Shown piece after piece: positions 6,666-14,390 of a DNA stretch of 23,123 bases (the first letter of the stretch is position 1; each line of letters starts with the position of its first letter). Below the pieces are notes generated by a model, which had not been told where the DNA came from, searched no databases, and saw nothing but the letters and a program-made list of their open reading frames with translations. A program made the position numbers and the translations under genes. The DNA is from Granulosicoccus sp964449565 (lineage in GTDB: Bacteria; Pseudomonadota; Gammaproteobacteria; Granulosicoccales; Granulosicoccaceae), in NCBI GenBank assembly GCA_964449565.1, contig CAYUZB010000058.1, positions 1 to 23,123 on the forward strand, read 5' to 3'.

Positions 6666-7972
6666 CTAATCCTCGAGCTGAAAGGCAAGTCTGGCGCAAG
6701 AGTAAGGCGATGGCACTGGCTATCACCCTACTGACGGCATCCAGTGTTATCGCAGCCCCACACACTGATCCGCTGTCGTCCACACAGCTGGACGCGGAAA
6801 TCAGTGCCACGCTCGATGCAATGGTCCGTGGCGATATCAACGAAGCAAGAGTCTTGTCGCGCAGTATGGCCGCCAGGTTTCCCAATTTCGCCCTGGGACA
6901 ACTGCTGTACGCCGAGTTGGAAGCGACTGCGGCGTTTGATAACCTGAGAGTCGCTGACGAACTGCCGATGACCCAGACCCTGATCGATCTGTTAAACGAG
7001 GCACGCGTACGTCTGGAGCAACGTGAAATTGACGCCATTCGTCTCAGTGCACGTATCTTTGATGTCTCTACTGAGGAAATTCTGCCGTCCAACATCCTGC
7101 AAATCGGTACTCATATAACTGATCTCGTGGTTGTTGATCTGGCCGACTCCATGTTGTACCAATACGAATCCGTGGCTGGCGTGCCTTCACTCGTCCGCCA
7201 ACACTACGTTGGCAGTGGCAGCGCGGGATTCGGCAAACTCCTCGAGGGGGATGAAAAAACACCGCTGGGGCTGTATCGGATTAACGGCTTTCGCGACGAT
7301 GCTTCACTTCCCGATTTATATGGCGCAGGAGCCCTGATGCTCGATTACCCGAATGCACTGGATCGCCATCTTGGTCGTACCGGCTCGGGTATCTGGTTGC
7401 ATGGTGTTCCGCGAAAGCAACACAGCCGGGCACCTAACTCCAGTGAAGGTTGCGTCACCATGTCCAACGATCACTTTGTGACGCTGAAAGACCGCATTGT
7501 CGCCAGCACGACGCATGTACTGCTGACGCATTCGATCAACTGGCAGCGCGGACCGGATTCCGAACTAAACGATTTTCGGCAACGTTTCAACGACTACCAG
7601 TCGGCATGGTTGACCGGTGACACGGCAGCACTGGAGGGGATCTATGCGCCATCGGCACTCCCGGGCTTTGTGCGAGAAGCAATCAATACCGCACAACTGC
7701 ACGAACAAAACGCCAGGCCCAAGCCAATGCGTGTCGCAAACCAGGTCAATGCACACCAGCACATTGAGCAGTACCGAGATCTGCACACGCTCGATGTAAC
7801 AAAATTAAGCATCGTGAAAATTCCGGTGATTCAAGCCGGAGACACGCCTTATATAGTCATGGAAGGTCGATTTGGTTCTAACAATGAGAACCACATCACA
7901 CTTTACTGGGGGCAAAAAGCTTCCGGCCAGTGGGAAATTGTCAGCGAAAAGCTTGTTACGACCGGCACCTAA
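6635..7972 (+). CDS. L,D-transpeptidase-fold (YkuD/Csd6-like) peptidoglycan enzyme with C-terminal NTF2-like domain
   Basis: The 445-residue product has a signal-like segment (MALAITLLTASSVIAA), a helical region (about 45-150), and a YkuD catalytic domain (about 160-300). The NTF2-like domain follows (about 312-442, ending GQWEIVSEKLV). YkuD enzymes use a cysteine to cut or cross-link peptidoglycan stem peptides. Here GIWLHG gives His256 and SSEGCVTMSNDHF gives Cys273. The Arg usual two residues after the Cys in classical L,D-transpeptidases is Thr275, as in the Csd6-like branch, where L,D-carboxypeptidase activity is known. The ATG at 6635 has GAAGG six nt upstream. A TTG at 6662 overlaps the previous stop as TTGA, and an ATG at 6710 is also possible. 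Overlap with the previous gene implies translational coupling. Confidence 0.88.
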   Translation: MENLPGNVALTNPRAERQVWRKSKAMALAITLLTASSVIAAPHTDPLSSTQLDAEISATLDAMVRGDINEARVLSRSMAARFPNFALGQLLYAELEATAAFDNLRVADELPMTQTLIDLLNEARVRLEQREIDAIRLSARIFDVSTEEILPSNILQIGTHITDLVVVDLADSMLYQYESVAGVPSLVRQHYVGSGSAGFGKLLEGDEKTPLGLYRINGFRDDASLPDLYGAGALMLDYPNALDRHLGRTGSGIWLHGVPRKQHSRAPNSSEGCVTMSNDHFVTLKDRIVASTTHVLLTHSINWQRGPDSELNDFRQRFNDYQSAWLTGDTAALEGIYAPSALPGFVREAINTAQLHEQNARPKPMRVANQVNAHQHIEQYRDLHTLDVTKLSIVKIPVIQAGDTPYIVMEGRFGSNNENHITLYWGQKASGQWEIVSEKLVTTGT

Positions 7973-8087
7973 TACCGGACTACCAGCATTCGGGGAAGCT
8001 TGCTCAAGTCTCTACCAGACATGCCGCTGTACCAGTGTGAGCTCGAAAAACCCAACACTGCGACCGTCTCGGATTTAGCGCCTCGTA

Positions 8088-9398
8088 ATGCTATTCAAAA
8101 AGCTATTCAAGTCGGAAGAAAAGGCGCCTGAAGTCAGGCGGCGACGCTCGACGTCTCAAAACAAGGGTGAGCGGACGAAACTCAACCGCAAGCATCGTGA
8201 AAAGATCGATGTGAAGGACCTGCGTGTCGGTATGTTCGTGGTCGAACTCGACAAACCCTGGGAAGAATCGAGTTTCATGTTTCAGGGACTTGAAATCAAG
8301 AGCACTTCGGACATCACCGACGTGCAAAAGGAATGCTCCTTCGTCTGGGTTGATTATGACGAGTTCTCGTTAAGCCAGAACAAGCCCTCTACTGGCCTTA
8401 ACCCGACACCGGGTGCCGGATCAATCCTGAAAGATGGCATATCGGTTGAGGATGAATTCGATTCTGCACGCGAAGTGCACTCGCTGGCCAGTGAGACAAT
8501 AACAACGCTGTTTGAAGAAATCCGACTCGGTGCCGAGATTGACGGTGGCAAAGTCAAGCAAGCCGTCAATGGATGTGTTGACAGTATTCTGCGAAACCCT
8601 GACGCCTCAGTATGGCTGACACGGATTCAAGCCAAACACGAAGCCACAGCGCAACATTCATTAAATGTCTCTGCGCTCAGTATCGTCATGGCTAAGTCCA
8701 TGGGCATGACCACTCGCGAGATGGAAGATATCGGCGTCTGCGGCATGCTGCATGACGTCGGCAAAACCAGTATCTCAACCGAGGTGCTGAGCAACGCAGG
8801 TCCACTTGGACCTGAAGAAATGGCTGAGATGCAGCGCCATACCCGCTACGGCCGGGATATTCTTGTTTCAACAAAAAGTGTTATGTCAGGTGCCGCTGAC
8901 GTTGCACATTCTCATCATGAACGACCCGACGGCACGGGCTATCCACGCCGTCTTGATGACGATAGCATCCCGCTGTATGCCAAGATTGTCGCGATCGCCG
9001 AAGCCTACGACACCATGACCACTCGCCAGCCGTATCGCGATGCTGTGTCACCGTCGGAGGCAATTCAGGAACTCTATGCCCAGCGCGGCAAACAGTTCGA
9101 TGAAGATCTGGTTATTCGCTTTATCGACTCGGTGGGCATCTTCCCGCCCGGTACGATCGTCGAGATGGTCAATGGCGAAGTTGGCATTGTGTTGTCAAAC
9201 ACGAACGACAAATTACGCCCTCGCGTCATCATGATCCTTGACTCCGGCCACGAGCCAATGCCGCAAAAAATTGCCGACTTGTCGCAAATGGATGTCGATG
9301 ACGAAAGCAATATCTACCAGATCAAGACTACCCATAGCGACGGCGCTTTTGGTATTGACGTTGGCGACTTCCAGCGTGCCGGTCTGCGCATGGGCTAG
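8088..9398 (+). CDS. HD-GYP domain phosphodiesterase with N-terminal DUF3391
   Basis: HD-GYP proteins of this architecture hydrolyse cyclic di-GMP to GMP and affect motility, biofilm and surface behaviour. The 436-residue product begins with a basic N-terminus, then a DUF3391 segment (KIDVKDLRVGMFVVELDKPW, about 39-58). The HD-GYP domain spans about 180-365. Metal-binding residues look intact: HEATAQHSLNVS (from about 184), HD at 222-223 within MLHDVGKTSIS, and HSHHERPDGTGYP (274-286). The helix IVAIAEAYDTMTTRQPYR follows. About 60 residues after the domain have no known motif. It is soluble, with no membrane segment. The 115 bp after the previous gene show no terminator or clear promoter, so co-transcription with it is possible. 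The stop codon lies within a hairpin shared with purF. Confidence 0.93.
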   Translation: MLFKKLFKSEEKAPEVRRRRSTSQNKGERTKLNRKHREKIDVKDLRVGMFVVELDKPWEESSFMFQGLEIKSTSDITDVQKECSFVWVDYDEFSLSQNKPSTGLNPTPGAGSILKDGISVEDEFDSAREVHSLASETITTLFEEIRLGAEIDGGKVKQAVNGCVDSILRNPDASVWLTRIQAKHEATAQHSLNVSALSIVMAKSMGMTTREMEDIGVCGMLHDVGKTSISTEVLSNAGPLGPEEMAEMQRHTRYGRDILVSTKSVMSGAADVAHSHHERPDGTGYPRRLDDDSIPLYAKIVAIAEAYDTMTTRQPYRDAVSPSEAIQELYAQRGKQFDEDLVIRFIDSVGIFPPGTIVEMVNGEVGIVLSNTNDKLRPRVIMILDSGHEPMPQKIADLSQMDVDDESNIYQIKTTHSDGAFGIDVGDFQRAGLRMG

Positions 9399-9414
9399 GA
9401 GCGACAGGCTCCTA
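9396..9414. terminator. Hairpin between convergent genes, arms containing both stop codons
   Basis: TAGGAGC (9396-9402), loop GACAG (9403-9407) and GCTCCTA (9408-9414) form a perfect 7-bp stem. The first three bases are the TAG stop of the HD-GYP gene, and the last three are the reverse complement of the purF TAG stop. There is no T-run on either side, so it is not a standard intrinsic terminator. On the minus strand the sequence reads CTGTAGGAGCCTGTCGCTCC, which resembles the GTAGGAGC core of REP elements known from Pseudomonas. Bidirectional termination or 3'-end protection is inference. Confidence 0.55.
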
Positions 9415-10911
9415 CAGTACGGTCAGATCGTCGGTCATATTTTCCTTGGACTGCGCTCTATCGGAGCGGCGCTGCTCAAGCGCGTCGAGATACGACTTGT
9501 CAACATCACCGGTGATGTAACTACCGCTAAAACAGCACGTCTCGAATTCATCGATAGGATGCTTGTCATAACGCACCGCCTCGATCAGATCCTCGATAGT
9601 CTGATACACCAGCCAGTCCGCACCAATGATTGATTCAATATCCTTGACGGTCCGATCATGCGCGATCAGTTCAGTGGCCGCTGGCATATCGATACCATAA
9701 ACGTTCGGGTGACGCACCGGAGGTGCTGCCGAAGCGAGGTACACTTTTTTAGCACCTGCATCGCGCGCCATCTGCACGATCTGACCCGATGTCGTACCGC
9801 GTACTATCGAATCATCCACCAATAAAACAGTCTTGCCACTGAATTCGAGATCGATAGGTGAGAGTTTTTGGCGCACCGACTTCTTGCGCTGTTGCTGCCC
9901 AGGCATGATGAAGGTTCTGCCGATGTAGCGATTCTTGATAAAACCCTCGCGGTACTTGACGCCAAGATGAAAGGCCACTTCAAGCGCTGAGGTTCGACTG
10001 GTATCAGGAATAGGGATCACCACATCGATATCATGCTCAGGCCGCTCCTGCTTGATCTTTTTCGCCAAGGTCTCACCCATGCGCAATCGCGCCTTGTAGA
10101 CCGAGACATTATCGATAATGCTATCGGGTCGCGCGAGATAGACATACTCGAAGATACAAGGTGAGAGCTGCGGGTTATCGGCACATTGTCGGGATGTGAT
10201 CGTACCGTCGGCATCGATGTACACAGCCTCACCGGGGGCGATGTCGCGCATCAAGCTGAATCCCAATCCTTGCAACGCGACTGACTCCGATGCTATCGCG
10301 TACTCCGTTCCCGTATCGGTAATACGTTCGCCAATGACCGCAGGTCGAATACCGAGTGGATCGCGAAACGCAAACACACCGCGCCCGACAACCATACCGA
10401 TCACAGCATAGGCGCCGTTGCAGCGACGATGCACTGCCTTGACCGTGTCAAAGATCATCTCGGGTGAAAGTTCTGTTGAGGGTTTGAGATCCTGTAGTTC
10501 GTGAGCGAAGACGTTAAGCAATACTTCACTGTCCGAGCGCGTATTGATATGCCGGAGATCGGACTCGAAAAGCTCGCGTTGCAACTCATCGGCATTGGTC
10601 AGGTTGCCGTTATGCCCCATGACAATGCCATACGGCGAATTGACGTAAAAGGGTTGGGCTTCGGCCTGCGCACTGGTACCCGCGGTCGGGTAGCGAACAT
10701 GCCCGATGCCCATGTTTCCCTCGAGTCGTTGCATGTCGCGATTGCGGAACACATCGCGTACATAGCCGGCGCCGCGGCGCAGAATCAGGCGCCCGTCATG
10801 GCAAGTTGCAATACCCGCTGCATCCTGACCACGATGTTGCAACAAGGTCAATCCGTCGTACAGACGCGTACTGACGCTATCCCGCCCCACAATACCGATA
10901 ATGCCGCACAT
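9412..10911 (-). CDS. purF: Amidophosphoribosyltransferase
   Basis: PurF catalyses the committed step of purine synthesis, converting PRPP and glutamine to phosphoribosylamine. The 499-residue product is full length for the family (about 505). The N-terminal Ntn-hydrolase glutaminase starts MCGIIGIVGRD; Cys2 becomes the nucleophile after Met removal. The glutamine-site motifs LQHRGQDAAGIAT (24-36) and HNGNLTN (100-106) are intact. The C-terminal phosphoribosyltransferase has the PRPP loop VLLVDDSIVRGTTS (362-375). The ATG at 10911 is 14 bp after the cvpA stop, the conserved cvpA-purF pairing. Purine-dependent repression is usual for this gene in related bacteria, but I do not see a clear PurR-type palindrome here. 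Confidence 0.98.
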   Translation of the reverse strand: MCGIIGIVGRDSVSTRLYDGLTLLQHRGQDAAGIATCHDGRLILRRGAGYVRDVFRNRDMQRLEGNMGIGHVRYPTAGTSAQAEAQPFYVNSPYGIVMGHNGNLTNADELQRELFESDLRHINTRSDSEVLLNVFAHELQDLKPSTELSPEMIFDTVKAVHRRCNGAYAVIGMVVGRGVFAFRDPLGIRPAVIGERITDTGTEYAIASESVALQGLGFSLMRDIAPGEAVYIDADGTITSRQCADNPQLSPCIFEYVYLARPDSIIDNVSVYKARLRMGETLAKKIKQERPEHDIDVVIPIPDTSRTSALEVAFHLGVKYREGFIKNRYIGRTFIMPGQQQRKKSVRQKLSPIDLEFSGKTVLLVDDSIVRGTTSGQIVQMARDAGAKKVYLASAAPPVRHPNVYGIDMPAATELIAHDRTVKDIESIIGADWLVYQTIEDLIEAVRYDKHPIDEFETCCFSGSYITGDVDKSYLDALEQRRSDRAQSKENMTDDLTVL

Positions 10912-10925
10912 AGTAGTGTTTGAAC

Positions 10926-11426
10926 CTAGCCGCTTGAGAAGTCGAAGTGAGTGGCAATCGTAGCCGGAAGCTGAGCATGCAGATAACGCGCGGCTTTTTC
11001 AAAGTATGGCATGGTGGCGGACTCCCGCCACCAAACCTCCTGCTTCATGGCTGGCGTCAGATGCGCGGCCAGAACCAACAGTATGATCAGAATGCACCCG
11101 CGCCCCATACCGAAGGCAACGCCCGCAAAGCGATCTATCTTGGTCAGTGATGCACTATCGACGATACGCTGAAACAACCAGCTGATGATGGTGCCGATGG
11201 CCAGCGTGCCAAAGAACAGGATCATCGAACTGATGCTGGCACGGGCAGCAGCAGTTTCAATGGTGTCCGGCAACAGTGTGGAAAACTGCGCAGTGAACGT
11301 CAGCGTGATCAATATCGCCATGACCCACATTGCCAGACTGACAGCCTCGCGGAAAAAGCCACGCATGAAACTGATAAACGCCGACAAGACAATGACAGCC
11401 AATACAGCGAGGTCTATACCTGACAC
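10926..11426 (-). CDS. cvpA: CvpA family inner-membrane protein
   Basis: CvpA is a small inner-membrane protein, first linked to colicin V production and later to envelope stress tolerance; its biochemical role is not settled. The product has four hydrophobic segments, starting with LAVLAVIVLSAFISFMRGF. It carries the conserved FMRGFFREAVSLAMW and RFAGVAFGMGRG motifs. I chose the GTG at 11426 (protein MSGIDLAVLAVIV, 166 residues). It aligns with the MxWIDYAIIAVI start of family members and is preceded by GAGAGG four nt upstream. A TTG at 11441 would add five residues. It sits directly upstream of purF, as in most gammaproteobacteria, and downstream of dedD. Confidence 0.92.
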   Translation of the reverse strand: MSGIDLAVLAVIVLSAFISFMRGFFREAVSLAMWVMAILITLTFTAQFSTLLPDTIETAAARASISSMILFFGTLAIGTIISWLFQRIVDSASLTKIDRFAGVAFGMGRGCILIILLVLAAHLTPAMKQEVWWRESATMPYFEKAARYLHAQLPATIATHFDFSSG

Positions 11427-11475
11427 GGTGCCTCTCGCCAACTCAGTGGGAAAACACGTATTTTAGCAAGATTCC

Positions 11476-12063
11476 TCATGGATAACTGGTGACGATGGCA
11501 TCTCGACCCAGCAGGTTTTCAACCTTCTTGCGGGTATTTTCTGCGCGCCCCTGATCTATCATCGGACCGACCTGGACACGAAACACGATGCCAGCCGAGT
11601 CAGACTCGGTAACAAACGACGGATAACCAGCGCGTCGCAGGCGATCGCGTACCGCAATCGCATTGATCTCTTCACGATAACTGCCCGCCTGCACCACCCA
11701 AGCGCTCAAGGATTCAGTTCGCCTGCGTTGCGCTGAGGTAGCCTGACCGGGCTGCTTATCCGTCAGGTAATCGGGCGGATCATCCTCGCCAACACGTATA
11801 TCGACCGTTGCAGGGGTTGCTTCGGGATTGTCCACACCCCGCATTTCGGGGATTGTCACCTGAGCGGAATTGCCTTGCTCGTCAATGATGCGGGGTGGTT
11901 CCTCGCGCAGGCGCTCTACTCGACGAAACTGGCTCTCGCTCCCTGCCCCATCCAGTATCAGTGGCAACACAATAACCGCGATGGCGATCAGCACTGCCGC
12001 ACCCCAGAGGCGCTGGCGCAGTTTCAGTGATCGCTGCTCTTCGCTGATGTCGTCGGGGGCCAT
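11476..12063 (-). CDS. dedD: SPOR-domain membrane protein (DedD-like)
   Basis: DedD is a bitopic division protein whose periplasmic SPOR domain binds septal peptidoglycan stripped of stem peptides. The 195-residue product has a short cytoplasmic N-terminus and one membrane helix (about 20-39, WGAAVLIAIAVIVLPLILDG). A Pro/Glu-rich linker follows, then a C-terminal SPOR domain (about 119-193, from SAWVVQAGSYREEINAIAV to KKVENLLGRDAIV). The frame stays open far upstream into folC, but that part is Arg-rich shadow coding. The ATG at 12063 gives the conserved short N-terminus, 5 bp after the folC stop. Position between folC and cvpA is the standard place for dedD. Confidence 0.92.
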   Translation of the reverse strand: MAPDDISEEQRSLKLRQRLWGAAVLIAIAVIVLPLILDGAGSESQFRRVERLREEPPRIIDEQGNSAQVTIPEMRGVDNPEATPATVDIRVGEDDPPDYLTDKQPGQATSAQRRRTESLSAWVVQAGSYREEINAIAVRDRLRRAGYPSFVTESDSAGIVFRVQVGPMIDQGRAENTRKKVENLLGRDAIVTSYP

Positions 12064-12068
12064 AATCT

Positions 12069-13415
12069 TTACAACAGGCTCGGCTGTATCGCCGCTATTG
12101 TATAAAACGATCCACAAACAAGCACAGGCTTGTTGTCGGTGCCAGCAGCCGTCATTGCCGCATCCAGCGCGTCGGCAGTACTCGCGTAAGCGGTGACGGT
12201 CGCAGCTTGCGCGCCGAGCGCGGAGTCTGTAAGCGCGAAGTCCGCGTGCGTGAGGTCCGCGTGCGCGGGGTCGGTGACAGCGGGGCCGGTAAGCGCGGGG
12301 TCGGCAAGACAATTCTCGACGAGACTTTGCTCAACAAGACTTTGCTCAACGATGGCTTGCATGGCACCGGCTTGCATGGCACGCGCATCATCCAGAGCGG
12401 CACAATGCCAGTGCGCGACGATTGGCGCCAACGCAGTAGCAACACCTGCAATATCCTTGTCGCCAAGCGCCGCAAACACCAGGTGCGCGGTCTGATCACC
12501 CATCTCGGCATACCAGGTATCAACTAGCGTCGACGCGCCAGCCGGGTTGTGCGCCACATCGGTAATGACCGTGATGCCGTTGACCTGATGCCGAGAAAAT
12601 CGCCCATCGATCTGAACTTGCATCAGCGCACTGTCGACTTTCAAAGCATCTACCGGCAGTTGTTTGCTCATCAGTTCAACGGCAGTTACGGCACAGCCCG
12701 CGTTACGCCGTTGATGATCCCCCGGCAGGGAAGTCAACGGCAATGCAGCGATAGGCAGTGAGCCGATATCTTCGACCAGCAAGCTATGTTCTTTTGCGTA
12801 CGCCCAAAAAGAATCGGGGGGGTCCAGCTCACCCAGTACAAAGGGTTTACCGGGTCGACCAATGGCGGCTTTTTCAGTCGCAATGACAGATCTGTCTGAA
12901 CCAAGATAACTTTCGTGATCCAGCGCAATGCTGGTCAGGATTGCGCAATCGGTATCCCAGAGATTAGTCGCGTCCAATCTGCCACCCAGTCCCACCTCAA
13001 GCACAATGACATCAACCGCCGCGTCGATGAATACCTGCATGGCAGCCAGTGTCGTGTACTCAAAAAAGGTCAGCGTGTCAGGCTCGCGCAGATCTTCAAT
13101 GGCACGAAAAGCCTGAACGATGACAGACCCATCCACCATCGCACCATTGATTCGGATACGTTCACGAAAGTCGATAATATGTGGCGACGTATAACTGCCA
13201 ACGTTATATCCGTTGGCCGAATAGATAGCCGCCAGCATCGCTACAGTTGAACCTTTACCATTGGTGCCGGCGACGGTAATGAGGGGTATCTCGACAGAGC
13301 CAAGCTGCAAGCGCGCGGCCACACGCTCGACACGTTCGAGTGTCATGTCGATCGTCGTCGGGTGAATCGTTTCGAGCCAGTCGAGCCAACTCTCAAGCGA
13401 ATTCGATAAAGGCAT
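12069..13415 (-). CDS. folC: Bifunctional folylpolyglutamate / dihydrofolate synthase, with a 15-bp-unit insertion
   Basis: FolC joins glutamate to dihydropteroate and adds glutamates to folates. The 448-residue product has the Mur-ligase ATP loop VAGTNGKGSTVAML (about 48-61), SYTSPHIIDFRERIRI (74-89), and LEVGLGGRLDATN (139-151). DVAHNPAG (286-293) marks the C-terminal domain. The last residues (PVLVCGSFYTIAAI) are the usual family end. Between about residues 345 and 400 the protein leaves the family pattern and becomes a run of Ala/Asp/Thr pentapeptides such as ADPAL, TDPAH and ADFAL, encoded by eleven 15-bp units. E. coli FolC is about 422 residues, so most extra length is this insert. The ATG at 13415 overlaps the accD stop by one base (TGATG); an in-frame TTG lies one codon upstream. 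Confidence 0.95.
   Translation of the reverse strand: MPLSNSLESWLDWLETIHPTTIDMTLERVERVAARLQLGSVEIPLITVAGTNGKGSTVAMLAAIYSANGYNVGSYTSPHIIDFRERIRINGAMVDGSVIVQAFRAIEDLREPDTLTFFEYTTLAAMQVFIDAAVDVIVLEVGLGGRLDATNLWDTDCAILTSIALDHESYLGSDRSVIATEKAAIGRPGKPFVLGELDPPDSFWAYAKEHSLLVEDIGSLPIAALPLTSLPGDHQRRNAGCAVTAVELMSKQLPVDALKVDSALMQVQIDGRFSRHQVNGITVITDVAHNPAGASTLVDTWYAEMGDQTAHLVFAALGDKDIAGVATALAPIVAHWHCAALDDARAMQAGAMQAIVEQSLVEQSLVENCLADPALTGPAVTDPAHADLTHADFALTDSALGAQAATVTAYASTADALDAAMTAAGTDNKPVLVCGSFYTIAAIQPSLL
12218..12382. repeat. Array of eleven 15-bp units inside folC
   Basis: The 165 bp divide without remainder into 15-bp units. On the plus strand six are related (12218-12307), for example gcgcgaagtccgcgt, gcgtgaggtccgcgt, gcgcggggtcggtga and gcgcggggtcggcaa. 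Then comes gacaattctcgacga (12308-12322) with two copies of gactttgctcaac(a/g)a (12323-12352). Last are two copies of (t/c)ggcttgcatggcac (12353-12382). So the insert contains at least three separate sub-families of tandem duplication with the same period. It is GC-rich compared with neighbouring folC sequence and keeps the reading frame. Confidence 0.9.
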
Positions 13416-14293
13416 CAAGCGCTGGCAAGGCTCAGCTCGGGTTTGTCGCCGAGTTTGGCCAACAGGCGTGCCAGAGAATCACGCATCTCACGCCGATCAC
13501 AAATCATGTCAATGGCCCCGTGTTCAAGCAGAAACTCACTGCTCTGAAAACCATCGGGTAATTTTTCTCGGACGGTTTGTTCGATGACACGTCGACCCGC
13601 AAAGCCAATACGTGCACCCGGTTCGGCAATGATGATGTCACCGAGCATGGCCAAAGATGCCGATACACCGCCCATGGTCGGATCGGTCAGTACCGAAATA
13701 TAAGGGATTGAGTGAGACGCCAGCCGTTCAAGCATGGCACTGGTTTTTCCCATTTGCAGTAAGGAGAACAACGCTTCCTGCATGCGGGCACCCCCACTGG
13801 CACTGAAGCAAATGAACGGGATACCCTCCTCCAGCGCCCGATCGCAAGCTCGGCAAAATCGTTCGCCAACAACCGAACCCATTGAACCTGCCATGAAGTG
13901 GAAGTCGAAGACAGCAACGACGACTGGCATACCGTGCAACTGACCTCGCATGACTACGAGTGCATCTTTCTCACCCGAGTCCTTGGCCGCCTGACTTAAA
14001 CGATCCTTGTAGCGTTTGGAGTCTTTGAACTTCAACATGTCAACCGGTTCGACGGTGTCGCCAATCTCTTCGCGTTCACCAGGATCGAGTAAACGATCAA
14101 GGCGTTTTCTGGCACTGATCATCATGTGATGCCCACACTTGATACAAACATCCTGAGCCCGTTCAAGCTCAGCGTGGTAAAGCACATTGGAGCAATGATC
14201 GCACTTGACCCAAACACCTTCAGGGACGTTGCCCTTGTCTTCATTGCTGCGCGCACCAATACGCGCAGGTATGAGCTTTTCGAACCAGCTCAT
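13415..14293 (-). CDS. accD: Acetyl-CoA carboxylase, carboxyltransferase beta subunit
   Basis: AccD pairs with AccA to move the carboxyl group from biotin to acetyl-CoA, making malonyl-CoA for fatty-acid synthesis. The N-terminal zinc ribbon is complete: Cys31, Cys34, Cys50 and Cys53 in CDHC...CIKC with 15 residues between the pairs. The carboxyltransferase core follows, with MAGSMGSVVGERF, SASGGARMQEALFSLLQM, LTDPTMGGVSAS and IGFAGRRVIEQTV. I chose the ATG at 14293 because it gives MSWFEKLIPARI, the conserved family start, and 292 residues (E. coli has 304). A GTG at 14350 and a TTG at 14383 would add 19 or 30 Asn/Asp/Glu-rich residues with weak ribosome-binding sites. The trpF-accD-folC order is the conserved one. 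Confidence 0.95.
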   Translation of the reverse strand: MSWFEKLIPARIGARSNEDKGNVPEGVWVKCDHCSNVLYHAELERAQDVCIKCGHHMMISARKRLDRLLDPGEREEIGDTVEPVDMLKFKDSKRYKDRLSQAAKDSGEKDALVVMRGQLHGMPVVVAVFDFHFMAGSMGSVVGERFCRACDRALEEGIPFICFSASGGARMQEALFSLLQMGKTSAMLERLASHSIPYISVLTDPTMGGVSASLAMLGDIIIAEPGARIGFAGRRVIEQTVREKLPDGFQSSEFLLEHGAIDMICDRREMRDSLARLLAKLGDKPELSLASA

Positions 14294-14371
14294 GCGCCTG
14301 CCGCTAGCCGCCGTTTCATTGTTGTTGTCGTTTTGTTTTTCGTCGCTCACATTATTTCTTCGCTGTTGAAC

Positions 14372-14390
14372 GTCAGTCCACAAGACTGAC
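14372..14390. promoter_or_regulatory. Hairpin in the trpF-accD leader
   Basis: GTCAGTC (14372-14378) and GACTGAC (14384-14390) form a perfect 7-bp stem with a 5-nt loop, in the 114-bp gap between the trpF stop and the accD ATG. No T-run follows on the transcribed strand, so it is not a standard intrinsic terminator. AccD in E. coli represses its own mRNA; whether this hairpin has any such role is not shown by the sequence. Confidence 0.35.

Noticed and set aside
6541..7095. 184-codon minus-strand frame opposite the YkuD gene
   Set aside because: It has Ser/Arg-rich antisense composition, no recognisable domain, and full overlap with two well-supported plus-strand genes.
7973..8087. Terminator or promoter between the YkuD gene and the HD-GYP gene
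   Set aside because: No stem with a T-run and no convincing -35/-10 pair was found in these 115 bp.
12064..12312. Longer DedD start giving an Arg/Cys-rich N-terminus
   Set aside because: This part is the +1 shadow of the folC repeat array; the conserved short N-terminus begins at the ATG at 12063.
12355..12379. GCTTGCATGG in folC units matching the inverted-repeat arm at 2457-2466
   Set aside because: A 10-base match, explained in folC by the local tandem duplication; taken as chance.
12218..12382. CRISPR-like array in folC
   Set aside because: Units are contiguous 15-mers with no spacers and lie in frame within a gene.
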